Assembly (NCBI GenBank): GCA_013151315.1
Contig: JAADIN010000170.1
Span: 1 to 22,265, forward strand
Reading direction: 5' to 3'
Length of the DNA: 22,265 bases
DNA from: Planctomycetota bacterium
Lineage (GTDB): Bacteria; Planctomycetota; Planctomycetia; Pirellulales; Lacipirellulaceae
The first letter of the stretch is position 1. Each line of letters begins with the position of its first letter. Positions 16,005 to 22,265 of the stretch are shown here, one piece after another. The notes beneath the pieces were generated by a model. The model saw only the letters and a list, made by a program, of their open reading frames with translations. It had not been told where the DNA came from and ran no database searches. A program made the position numbers and the translations under genes.

Positions 16005-16682
16005 ATGACCAACAAGAGCCAACTCTCCGAGGATTCTACGATTTGGCAACTGACGGCGAACACCGCCGATTTGCGTTCGCCGCAACTTTGTGGCGAGGTC
16101 GATTTGCGCAATCCTTTTCGAGGCTTGCACGCGCTCAACTACTGCGCTACTCCCCTTGAGGGCTCGGTTCTCGGTTTGGGAATGGTTGGCGAAACCGCAA
16201 GCGTGGAGGGGGCCTTTGTGCGAGGCGATGATTTGGTGGCGGCTTATCGAGCCGGCGACGATTGTCCGTTTTCGCTGCAAGTTTATTGGACGGTTTCGCC
16301 ACGTGAAAATGGGGTTGTTGTCATTGATGTCTTGCTTTCGCTCGAGACGCCGTTGCTCGAAAGTTTTCCCAAGGTGTTCATTAAGTCGGAACTCTCGGGT
16401 GCTGAAGTCTGGCAGCCGGACGAAGGCCGCGACTATCTCGTGCTGCGAAGTCTCGACAAGAATTGGAGCTATGCCGAGATGGCGCATCCCACGGATTTGG
16501 GCGATTGGCAAATCGATGAAAAAGGGGCCGTGCTGAGAACTTTGGGCGGCGCGTTCCTAGAAAAAGGGGTCATCCGACGTCTGCGTCTTCGGGGCGCCTT
16601 TTTGCCTCGCGACAAGGATTTGCAGCTTGCCGCGGAATGCTTGGCAGAACTTGCTGCCGAAGCTCCGCCGTTGACGGCCTAA
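16005..16682 (+). CDS. Hypothetical protein (225 aa)
   Basis: Not recognised. The chosen ATG at 16005 gives MTNKSQLSEDS...; ATGs at 15999 and 15954 are in frame, but the upstream residues look non-coding. The protein has no signal peptide or membrane helix. It is mainly beta-type sequence with many acidic residues and a conserved-looking core (EVDLRNPFRGLHAL, SLQVYWTVSPRENGVVVIDV, DYLVLRSLDKNWSYAEMAHP), ending in a helix rich in Ala/Leu/Glu. The residue pattern suggests a cytoplasmic beta-sandwich, but that is only an impression. It is convergent with the ClpP-like gene, with a hairpin repeat between them that may terminate both. Confidence 0.75.
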   Translation: MTNKSQLSEDSTIWQLTANTADLRSPQLCGEVDLRNPFRGLHALNYCATPLEGSVLGLGMVGETASVEGAFVRGDDLVAAYRAGDDCPFSLQVYWTVSPRENGVVVIDVLLSLETPLLESFPKVFIKSELSGAEVWQPDEGRDYLVLRSLDKNWSYAEMAHPTDLGDWQIDEKGAVLRTLGGAFLEKGVIRRLRLRGAFLPRDKDLQLAAECLAELAAEAPPLTA

Positions 16683-16712
16683 AGCGAGCGGCAGTTGAGA
16701 ATTTACCTGAAA

Positions 16713-16773
16713 TACTAGCACGACGCGCAAGCGAGTGAGTCTCATGCACACTCGCTTGCGCGTCGTGCTAGTA
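16713..16773. repeat. Inverted repeat, 25-bp perfect arms, between convergent genes
   Basis: Arms 16713-16737 and 16749-16773 are perfectly complementary around an 11-nt loop. The core is CTAGCACGACGCGCAAGCGA. It fills the gap between two convergent genes and ends 4 bp before the ClpP-like stop codon. It could act as a bidirectional terminator or mRNA-end protector, although no T-run follows on either side. Confidence 0.95.
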
Positions 16774-16776
16774 AGT

Positions 16777-17421
16777 TTACGGCGATTGGCGAAGTTTGGG
16801 TTTGTTGGTGGTGCGCGATGCTACATTGGGCGAGGGGAACATGATGCCCGAGGCGTTTGCGATGTCGGCGGTCGAAATCAACTCGGCCAAGCCCGCGCCG
16901 GCCAACTCGGAGCCCGAGATGTAGCGGCCCGGATTGATCCAACCCGACATCAATTCGCGAGAGACGCCGAAGAGATCGGCGAGCAGCTCGTCCATGTTTT
17001 TTTCTAATTGGCCGAAATGTCGAGCCCACTCGGCCGCTTCCGACAAGCCGACGCTTTCTTCGCTTTGCCACTTCATGGGATGAAACAGCAAAATGCTGTA
17101 GGCGGTCACCAAGCGTCGTTCGCAAGCCGCGAATGGCCACAGGGCGGCCGACGAACATTCTCCCGTTACGATGCCGGTCGCTCGCAAACCGCGTAGGCGA
17201 ATGAGCGTCATCAGCGACATTGCGCAGTAGGGGCTGCCGCCGGGAGAGTCGAAATAGAGCGTGCAGGCGCTGCCCGGCTCGATGTCGAGCAACTGGTTCG
17301 TAAATTCTGACTCGTGCTCGGTAAGGTCGCCTGTGATGGCGATCTCAGGAATTCGTTCGTCGCGTTCGCTCATTGCTACTAATTTCCCCACATACGACAC
17401 CGGTTGGATGATTTCCTCCAT
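16777..17421 (-). CDS. ClpP/SDH-type serine protease-like protein, divergent
   Basis: A 214-aa protein with the ClpP/crotonase fold. FDSPGGSPYCAMSLMTLIR (58-75) matches the ClpP oxyanion/SPGG region, TGECSSAALWPFAACERR (86-103) the nucleophile loop (Ser91, aligned to the GxASM Ser of ClpP), and LLFHPM (111-116) the catalytic His114. In the third-residue region, INPGRYISGSELAGAGLAE (162-180) aligns with the ClpP stretch ERDxFLSAxEAxxYGLxD, but the catalytic Asp is replaced by Gly165. The enzyme may therefore use a Ser-His dyad or another acid, or be a non-proteolytic paralogue as in ClpR-type subunits. No Clp ATPase gene lies nearby. An internal Met17 is an alternative start. Convergent with the hypothetical gene at 16005. 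Confidence 0.85.
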   Translation of the reverse strand: MEEIIQPVSYVGKLVAMSERDERIPEIAITGDLTEHESEFTNQLLDIEPGSACTLYFDSPGGSPYCAMSLMTLIRLRGLRATGIVTGECSSAALWPFAACERRLVTAYSILLFHPMKWQSEESVGLSEAAEWARHFGQLEKNMDELLADLFGVSRELMSGWINPGRYISGSELAGAGLAELISTADIANASGIMFPSPNVASRTTNKPKLRQSP

Positions 17422-17595
17422 TGTAGGGAGATTACGAAGTTAGCACCAGTTTTTTGGTGGCCAGAATGCGGGAAAATGCACCTGAGGTTTCCCTACAAGC
17501 CGATTAACCGCACTTGCTGGCGGTTTTTGGCGGGTCGTGCGGCTCATGCCAAGAATGGCTGGGTCGGGTAGAATCGCGGGCCACTGGTCGCTTGG

Positions 17596-17623
17596 AAGCC
17601 GAGGGATTGCAATCCCTCGGCTT
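17596..17623. repeat. Perfect 28-bp palindrome upstream of the UbiD-family gene
   Basis: The palindrome AAGCCGAGGGATTG plus its exact complement is centred between 17609 and 17610 with no loop. It lies 35 bp before the chosen start of the UbiD-family gene, within an upstream open frame that I regard as non-coding. It may be another dispersed element or a regulatory dyad; as an RNA it would need to open a few central pairs to form a hairpin. Confidence 0.93.
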
Positions 17624-17657
17624 TGCGCCGTCTTGTAATTTTGAAAGCCAAAACTTC

Positions 17658-19541
17658 ATGGGATACCGCAATCTACGGCAATGCGTCGACGATCTCGAGC
17701 GCAATGGCGAGCTTGTGCGGATCGATCAGCCCATTGATGCCCAACTGGAAGCGGCGACGATTCAGCGTCGGGTCAGTGCGGCGGGTGGGCCGGCAGTGCT
17801 TTTTACCAACATTCGCAACTGCCGATTTCCGATGGTGAGCAATCTGTTTGGCACCATGGATCGGGTGAGGCTGATGTTTCGCGATGGCTTGGGAGCCGTC
17901 CAGCAGTTGATCGAGCTGCGCCAGCAGCCCCAGGTTTTTTTCAAACGACCGTGGCGTTATCTTGGCACGCCGCGTAGTGCGCTGACGATGCTGCCTGCGC
18001 GCGTTAAACACGGGGCGGTGCTGGCGAATGAAGCGAGGATCGGCGATCTGCCACAACTGAAATGTTGGCCTCACGATGGGGGGGCCTTTGTTACGTTGCC
18101 GCAAGTCTACACCGAGCATGTCGACAATCCGGGGCTCCGCCGCTCGAATCTGGGCATGTATCGCGTTCAGCTTTCCGGCGATTCGTACGCCGAGAACGAA
18201 GAAGTGGGCCTGCACTATCAGATCCACCGCTCGATCGGCGTGCATCATGCGGCAGCGATTCGTGCAGGAAAACCGTTTCGGGTCAACATTTTTGTTGGGG
18301 GGCCGCCGTCGATGACTGTGGCGGCCGTGATGCCGTTGCCCGAGGGGATGAGCGAACTGACGTTTGCTGGGGCGCTCGGTCGGCGTCGCGTGCGAATGAT
18401 TCAGCGGCCGGGCGAACTGCCAATCCACGCCGACACTGATTTTTGCATTACCGGCATCGTCGAACCCGATCGGCTGCTGCCCGAGGGGCCCTTTGGCGAT
18501 CACTTGGGTTACTACAGCCTTGCGCATCCGTTTCCCGTTTTGCGGGTTGAAAAAGTCTTCCATCGGGACGATGCCATTTGGCCATTCACGGTCGTGGGCC
18601 GGCCTCCGCAGGAAGACAGTATGCTAGGGCAGCTGATTCATGAGATCACTGGGCCGCTGATTCCCGAGGTCTTGCCGGGCGTGCATGGAGTCCATGCCGT
18701 CGACGCGTCCGGAGTTCATCCGTTGCTCTTTGCCCTGGGCAGCGAGCGCTACATGTCGTTTCTGGAAGAGGAGCGTCCGCAGGAACTTCTGACGCAGGCG
18801 AACGCGATTCTGGGGCAGGGGCAACTGTCGCTGGCCAAGTTTTTGCTTATTGCCGCGAAGCATGATGCACCGCGGCTCGACCTGAACGACGAAGGGGCGT
18901 TTTTGCGTCATATTCTTGAACGGGCCGATTGGTCGCGCGACTTGCACTTTTATACCAACACGACTGTCGACACGCTCGACTACACGGGCACGGGGCTCAA
19001 CGCAGGTTCGAAAGTGGTTATTGCCGCGGTTGGGCCTAAGCGGTTTGAGCTGGCCAGTGCGGTACCGGCGGATTTGCGATTGCCAGAGGGATTCAAAAAT
19101 CCGCGTGTGGTGATGCCCGGCGTGCTGGCGGTGGAAGGGCCTCGCTGCTCGGCTCCTTCGTTTGATTATGATATTTCTGCGAAGGCTCGTGCCGAGGCTC
19201 GCTGCGAAACCGCAAGCGTGTTGGAACGTTTTTGCAAAGGTTTTGATCGAGAGAGTGTTATCAATTCGTTTCGTTGGGTGTTGGTGGTTGACGATAGTCG
19301 GTTTGTTGCTGAATCGCTTCGGAATTTTCTGTGGGCCGTTTTTACGCGAACCGACCCGGCGAGTGATATTCACGGTATCGGCTCCTTCATCACAGAAAAA
19401 CATTGGGGCTGCCGAGGGGCCCTGGTGCTGGATGCCCGAATCAAGCCCCATCAAGCCCCGTTGCTGGAAGAGGACCCCGAGATTTCTCGGCGAGTCGACG
19501 CGTTGGCCGCCCCCGGGGGTCCGCTACATGGCATCTTCTGA
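17658..19541 (+). CDS. UbiD-family prenylated-FMN-dependent decarboxylase
   Basis: A 627-aa protein of the UbiD family, which (de)carboxylates aromatic or unsaturated acids using prenylated FMN, as in ubiquinone or futalosine-pathway menaquinone synthesis. The start MGYRNLRQCVDDLERNGELV is typical. An open frame back to 17514 adds 48 residues that include a palindromic repeat and is rejected. Cofactor and metal motifs are visible: RRSNLGMYRVQL (Asn164, Arg169), HYQIHRSIGVHH (186-197), PLPEGMSEL (227-234) and the conserved EGPFGDHLGYYS (276-287). It is longer than E. coli UbiD (about 500 aa) and near the roughly 600-aa forms of menaquinone-type UbiD decarboxylases, so a futalosine-pathway role is possible. 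No prenyltransferase (UbiX) partner is in view. Confidence 0.92.
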   Translation: MGYRNLRQCVDDLERNGELVRIDQPIDAQLEAATIQRRVSAAGGPAVLFTNIRNCRFPMVSNLFGTMDRVRLMFRDGLGAVQQLIELRQQPQVFFKRPWRYLGTPRSALTMLPARVKHGAVLANEARIGDLPQLKCWPHDGGAFVTLPQVYTEHVDNPGLRRSNLGMYRVQLSGDSYAENEEVGLHYQIHRSIGVHHAAAIRAGKPFRVNIFVGGPPSMTVAAVMPLPEGMSELTFAGALGRRRVRMIQRPGELPIHADTDFCITGIVEPDRLLPEGPFGDHLGYYSLAHPFPVLRVEKVFHRDDAIWPFTVVGRPPQEDSMLGQLIHEITGPLIPEVLPGVHGVHAVDASGVHPLLFALGSERYMSFLEEERPQELLTQANAILGQGQLSLAKFLLIAAKHDAPRLDLNDEGAFLRHILERADWSRDLHFYTNTTVDTLDYTGTGLNAGSKVVIAAVGPKRFELASAVPADLRLPEGFKNPRVVMPGVLAVEGPRCSAPSFDYDISAKARAEARCETASVLERFCKGFDRESVINSFRWVLVVDDSRFVAESLRNFLWAVFTRTDPASDIHGIGSFITEKHWGCRGALVLDARIKPHQAPLLEEDPEISRRVDALAAPGGPLHGIF

Positions 19542-19601
19542 AGCAAAATCCCCTGTATGGCAGATTCTCGAATCGAGGTATGTTTGGTACCTAGTAGCCG
19601 A

Positions 19602-19657
19602 TAGCCGCGATCTGATAGATCGCTGGAGCGCTCCGGCGATCTGTCAGATCGCGGCTA
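19602..19657. repeat. Inverted repeat, 27-bp arms, 2-nt centre
   Basis: Arms 19602-19628 and 19631-19657 are complementary with two mismatches. The core is TAGCCGCGATCTGATAGATCG and its near complement, with a GGAGCGCTCC palindrome at the centre. It occupies the gap between the UbiD-family gene and the beta-CASP gene, 28 bp before the latter's ATG, and could influence termination or translation there. Confidence 0.93.
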
Positions 19658-19685
19658 AACTATTTCTCTACTTGAGTAACCACCC

Positions 19686-21071
19686 ATGGCACAAATTACT
19701 TTTCACGGAGCGGCCCGAACGGTTACGGGATCAAAATATCTGCTCGAAGCGGGCGGTTCTCGTGTGCTGGTCGACTGCGGCATGTTTCAGGGAGTCAAAA
19801 AGCTGCGTCAGCGCAATTGGGAGCCGACGCCGTTTGATGTCGATTCGCTCGATGCGGTCGTGCTGACGCACGCCCATCTCGACCACACAGGTTTTCTGCC
19901 GCGTGTCGTAAAACAGGGTTTCCATGGCCGAATTTATTGCACACCCGCCACGTCTGAGCTGGCCGAGCTGATTTTGCTCGATTCGGCAAAAATTCAGATG
20001 TACGATGCGAAGTATGCGAACAAAAAAGGGTTTTCGAAACACAAACCGGCCTTGCCGCTTTATGACGGAGAAGACGTTGAGAAGACCGTCAAGCAGTTTC
20101 AAATCACGCCGCGCGGCCAATGGTTTCAGGCGGCCGGGCCAATTTGGATGCGTTTTCATGACGCAGGCCATCTGCTGGGCTCGAACATGATCGAAGTTGA
20201 AATTCGCGAACAGGACCCGCCGCTGCGGGTTCTCTTCTCCGGCGATGTCGGTCGCTACGATGGGCCGCTCTACCACGATCCCTCGCCGCCGCCCGCTTGC
20301 GACTACCTTATCTGCGAGAGTACCTACGGCAATCGCGATCATCCCGAGATCGATCTGCTCGACTCGCTAGAAAAAGTCATCAACCGATCGGTCGAACGCG
20401 GCGGCATCATGCTGATGGCTTCTTTTGCTATTGGCCGTGCCCAGCAGTTGATCTACCTGATGCAGGTGCTCAAAAAGGAAAACCGCATCCCCGACCTGCC
20501 GATTTATCTTGATAGCCCGATGGCGTGCAAGGCGACCGGCATCTTCAAAGAGCACAACGACGACCACGATCTGAGCGAAGGCGAACTCGACGCGGAGCAT
20601 CCGTTGCTCGACGGCCCGCGAGTTCATCTCTGCCGTTCGACCGACGAGTCGAAGGCGCTGAATCACCTCAAGGGCTCGGCGGTCATCATTTCGAGCAGCG
20701 GCATGATGACCGGCGGTCGAATTGTGCATCATCTCAAAAAGCGACTGCCGAGTTCAAAAAATACCATTGTCCTGGGCGGTTACATGGCGATCGGCACTCG
20801 TGGCCGACGTCTTCAGGATGGGGCGAAGACGATCCGCATGCACGGGATGGAGATCGACGTCAAGGCGGCGATCGAGGGTGTTTCTGGCCTCAGCGGGCAC
20901 GCCGATCGCAAGGACTTGCTACGTTGGCTCAAGCCGTTGCCCGATCCGCGCCGAGTATTTCTTACTCATGGCGAGCCCGAAGGTGCCGAGGCGCTGGCCG
21001 AGGAGCTCCACGACCGGCGAGGCTGGAAAGTCGAAGTGCCCGACTTGGGTGAAACGCATGAACTAGATTAA
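19686..21071 (+). CDS. Metallo-beta-lactamase / beta-CASP RNA-processing exonuclease family protein
   Basis: A 461-aa protein of the YSH1/CPSF-like branch of beta-CASP metallo-beta-lactamases, Zn-dependent nucleases acting on RNA in the cytoplasm. Ordered motifs are HAHLDH (62-67), AGHLLGS (160-166, metal-binding His162), SGDVGR (185-190, Asp187), the beta-CASP motif A region ESTYGNR (211-217), SSSGMMTGGR (336-345), motif B-type SGHAD (403-407) and motif C THGE (427-430). The set is complete, so the enzyme should be active. Length is typical for the bacterial CPSF-like group. There is no Shine-Dalgarno before ATG 19686, only a hairpin repeat ending 28 bp upstream. No partner RNase gene is adjacent. 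The alternative is a DNA-acting beta-CASP enzyme, which I consider less likely. Confidence 0.94.
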   Translation: MAQITFHGAARTVTGSKYLLEAGGSRVLVDCGMFQGVKKLRQRNWEPTPFDVDSLDAVVLTHAHLDHTGFLPRVVKQGFHGRIYCTPATSELAELILLDSAKIQMYDAKYANKKGFSKHKPALPLYDGEDVEKTVKQFQITPRGQWFQAAGPIWMRFHDAGHLLGSNMIEVEIREQDPPLRVLFSGDVGRYDGPLYHDPSPPPACDYLICESTYGNRDHPEIDLLDSLEKVINRSVERGGIMLMASFAIGRAQQLIYLMQVLKKENRIPDLPIYLDSPMACKATGIFKEHNDDHDLSEGELDAEHPLLDGPRVHLCRSTDESKALNHLKGSAVIISSSGMMTGGRIVHHLKKRLPSSKNTIVLGGYMAIGTRGRRLQDGAKTIRMHGMEIDVKAAIEGVSGLSGHADRKDLLRWLKPLPDPRRVFLTHGEPEGAEALAEELHDRRGWKVEVPDLGETHELD

Positions 21072-21100
21072 GTCTGAAGATATCGATTATTGTGAAATTG

Positions 21101-21196
21101 GCCACGGATTGAACACGGATGAAACACCGATTAAAAGTAAAGGGTCATACGCATATTTTTAATTGGTCCGTGTTTCATCCGTGTTCAATCCGTGGC
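21101..21196. repeat. Inverted repeat with internal GGAT-type direct repeats
   Basis: 21101-21133 is complementary to 21160-21196 apart from a 2-nt insertion and a mismatch, with about 26 nt between the arms. Each arm contains the motif ACGGAT/ACCGAT three times at a spacing of about 10-11 bp (CACGGATTGAACACGGATGA). It lies between the beta-CASP and LOG genes. Confidence 0.92.
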
Positions 21197-21278
21197 TAAA
21201 ATATTCTCTGCAATTTTTTCGTCGTGCTCGTCGCGTCGTTGTGGTTCAACTTGGATAATAAGAACAGGATAGTTTCAA

Positions 21279-22124
21279 ATGGAAATGGAAAAAAAGGTCG
21301 AGGAAAATCGTCTTGCCATTCTCGATTCGCACAGCTATCGGCTGGCTGAGTTTGACATTGATTTTCTGGGTCGCGCCGAGCAGCGGCCTGTGCGTATGCA
21401 ACTCGAAATGCTGAAAGCGGAAACGTTGCTTCGCGAGAATAATATCACTTCGACGGTGGTCGTCTTTGGAGGGACTCAAATTGTCCCCACGGAACAAGCG
21501 GAGGCGCGTCTCGCAGGAGCGAAGCGTCTTCACTCCAGAAATCCGGGGGATCCGCGGGCGATTCGCTCGGTGGCTCGAGCGGAGAGCGTACTCACAAAGA
21601 GCCACTTCTACGACGAGGCCCTTGCGTTTAGCAAGCTGGTCTCTTCGCGGTGCCAAACCGAGGGTAAATGCGACTTCGTGATCGCCACGGGTGGCGGGCC
21701 GGGAATCATGGAAGCCGCCAACCGGGGTGCCTTTGAAGTTGGGGCCAAGAGTATCGGCTTCAACATCGAACTGCCCCACGAGCAAGAACCCAACCCTTAC
21801 ATCACGCCCGAACTTTGTTTTCAATTCAACTACTTTGCGTTACGCAAATTTCACTTTGTCTTGCGAGCGGAGGCCTTGGTCGTTTTCCCGGGCGGGTTTG
21901 GTACGCTCGACGAATTGTTCAACACGCTTACCTTACGGCAAACGGGCCGAATGCAGGAGATACCGATCATTCTCTACGGTGAGGAGTATTGGACCCGGCT
22001 GATCGATTTTCAAGCCATGGCCGACGAGGGAGTCGTGGCCGACGAGCATCTCGACCTCATCCATTTTGCGGAAACTCCGGAAGAAACTTGGTCAATTATC
22101 TCTGAGTTCCACCACTTGGAGTAA
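21279..22124 (+). CDS. LOG-family (Rossmann-fold) nucleotide 5'-monophosphate phosphoribohydrolase
   Basis: A 281-aa protein of the LOG/TIGR00730 family, cytoplasmic enzymes that release the base from nucleoside 5'-monophosphates (AMP or cytokinin-type nucleotides). The two signature motifs are intact: GGGPGIMEAANRGA (138-151) and PGGFGTLDELF (204-214), with Arg189 and Lys190 before the second motif as in the family. The N-terminal extension of about 55 aa precedes the first strand (STVVVFGGTQ, 58-67), giving the longer form of the family. ATG 21279 is preceded by AGGA at workable spacing. The family is often annotated as lysine decarboxylase, but no PLP-binding motif is present. It is followed directly by the terminal repeat element. 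Confidence 0.93.
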   Translation: MEMEKKVEENRLAILDSHSYRLAEFDIDFLGRAEQRPVRMQLEMLKAETLLRENNITSTVVVFGGTQIVPTEQAEARLAGAKRLHSRNPGDPRAIRSVARAESVLTKSHFYDEALAFSKLVSSRCQTEGKCDFVIATGGGPGIMEAANRGAFEVGAKSIGFNIELPHEQEPNPYITPELCFQFNYFALRKFHFVLRAEALVVFPGGFGTLDELFNTLTLRQTGRMQEIPIILYGEEYWTRLIDFQAMADEGVVADEHLDLIHFAETPEETWSIISEFHHLE

Positions 22125-22142
22125 CTCAAGGTAAAAATGCTC

Positions 22143-22265
22143 GGCTTTGTCTCAAAACTTGGATTGCGTTGTGATGTGAGCCGTAGGCGCTAGCCTCGGG
22201 TGCCTTGGTGTCGTCGGTTTTTGGCAATTCACCCGACGCTAGCGCGTTGCGGCTCACGTTTTGAG
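22143..22265. repeat. Second, degenerate copy of the terminal palindromic element
   Basis: This copy is in the same orientation as the 30-178 part of the 1-207 palindrome, with the identical 27-nt spacer (22203-22229). The left arm (22143-22202) has several substitutions and a small deletion around 22183-22198. The right arm (22230-22265) reads GGCTCAC directly into GTTTTGAG, lacking 17 nt present in the first copy, and is cut by the window end. It starts 18 bp after the LOG stop codon. Confidence 0.95.

Noticed and set aside
17514..17657. 48-residue N-terminal extension of the UbiD-family protein
   Set aside because: The extension reads through the 28-bp palindrome at 17596-17623, and typical UbiD homology begins at the ATG at 17658.
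21279..22124. Lysine decarboxylase
   Set aside because: This is a common misannotation of the LOG family. The protein has GGGxG and PGGxGT motifs and no PLP-binding lysine motif.

Overview
The window looks like the chromosome of a planctomycete, probably of the Pirellulales type. The clues are very large signal-peptide and membrane proteins with no recognisable enzymatic motif, a short GT2-like protein and an HTH protein of forms I associate with that phylum, weak or absent Shine-Dalgarno sequences at several genes, and intergenic gaps holding several unrelated long hairpin repeats. This assignment comes from recall and pattern, not from a database search.

Layout. Positions 1-207 are one perfect long palindrome (90-bp arms) that runs into the 3' end of a RidA-family gene. 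That gene is translationally coupled (ATGA overlap) to hisI, both on the minus strand. Divergent from them is a short GT2-type glycosyltransferase-like protein (1298-1906), then about 630 bp without a convincing gene, then an HTH regulator (2534-3187) whose N-terminus is an NGT octapeptide repeat. From 14475 down to 3228 a minus-strand operon encodes an inositol-monophosphatase-family enzyme, a protein of about 1,160-1,199 aa, and a 2,290-aa protein. I read the two large proteins as three copies of one module (signal peptide, about 1,000-aa extracytoplasmic region, three C-terminal membrane helices). The second and third copies are fused head to tail, with an internal signal-peptide-like segment between them.

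Upstream of that operon, on the plus strand, lies a gene-free stretch with a compact candidate noncoding RNA (14651-14813): a near-consensus sigma-70 promoter, long-range complementary arms and a UUCG-capped intrinsic terminator. Short direct repeats, a hairpin repeat and a small two-helix membrane protein follow.

The right third holds a hypothetical protein, a divergent ClpP-like protein (convergent with it), a UbiD-family decarboxylase, a beta-CASP metallo-beta-lactamase RNase-like protein and a LOG-family nucleotide phosphoribohydrolase. These are separated by different inverted-repeat elements. The window ends inside a degenerate second copy of the element that forms its first 207 bases, so the piece may be a contig bounded by repeats.

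Functional reading. hisI (histidine biosynthesis) with RidA (imine/enamine deaminase) is a plausible metabolic pair. The IMPase plus three-module membrane proteins form an apparently co-transcribed unit of unknown function and are the best candidate for an undescribed system. The other genes are housekeeping-type singletons without obvious operonic links.
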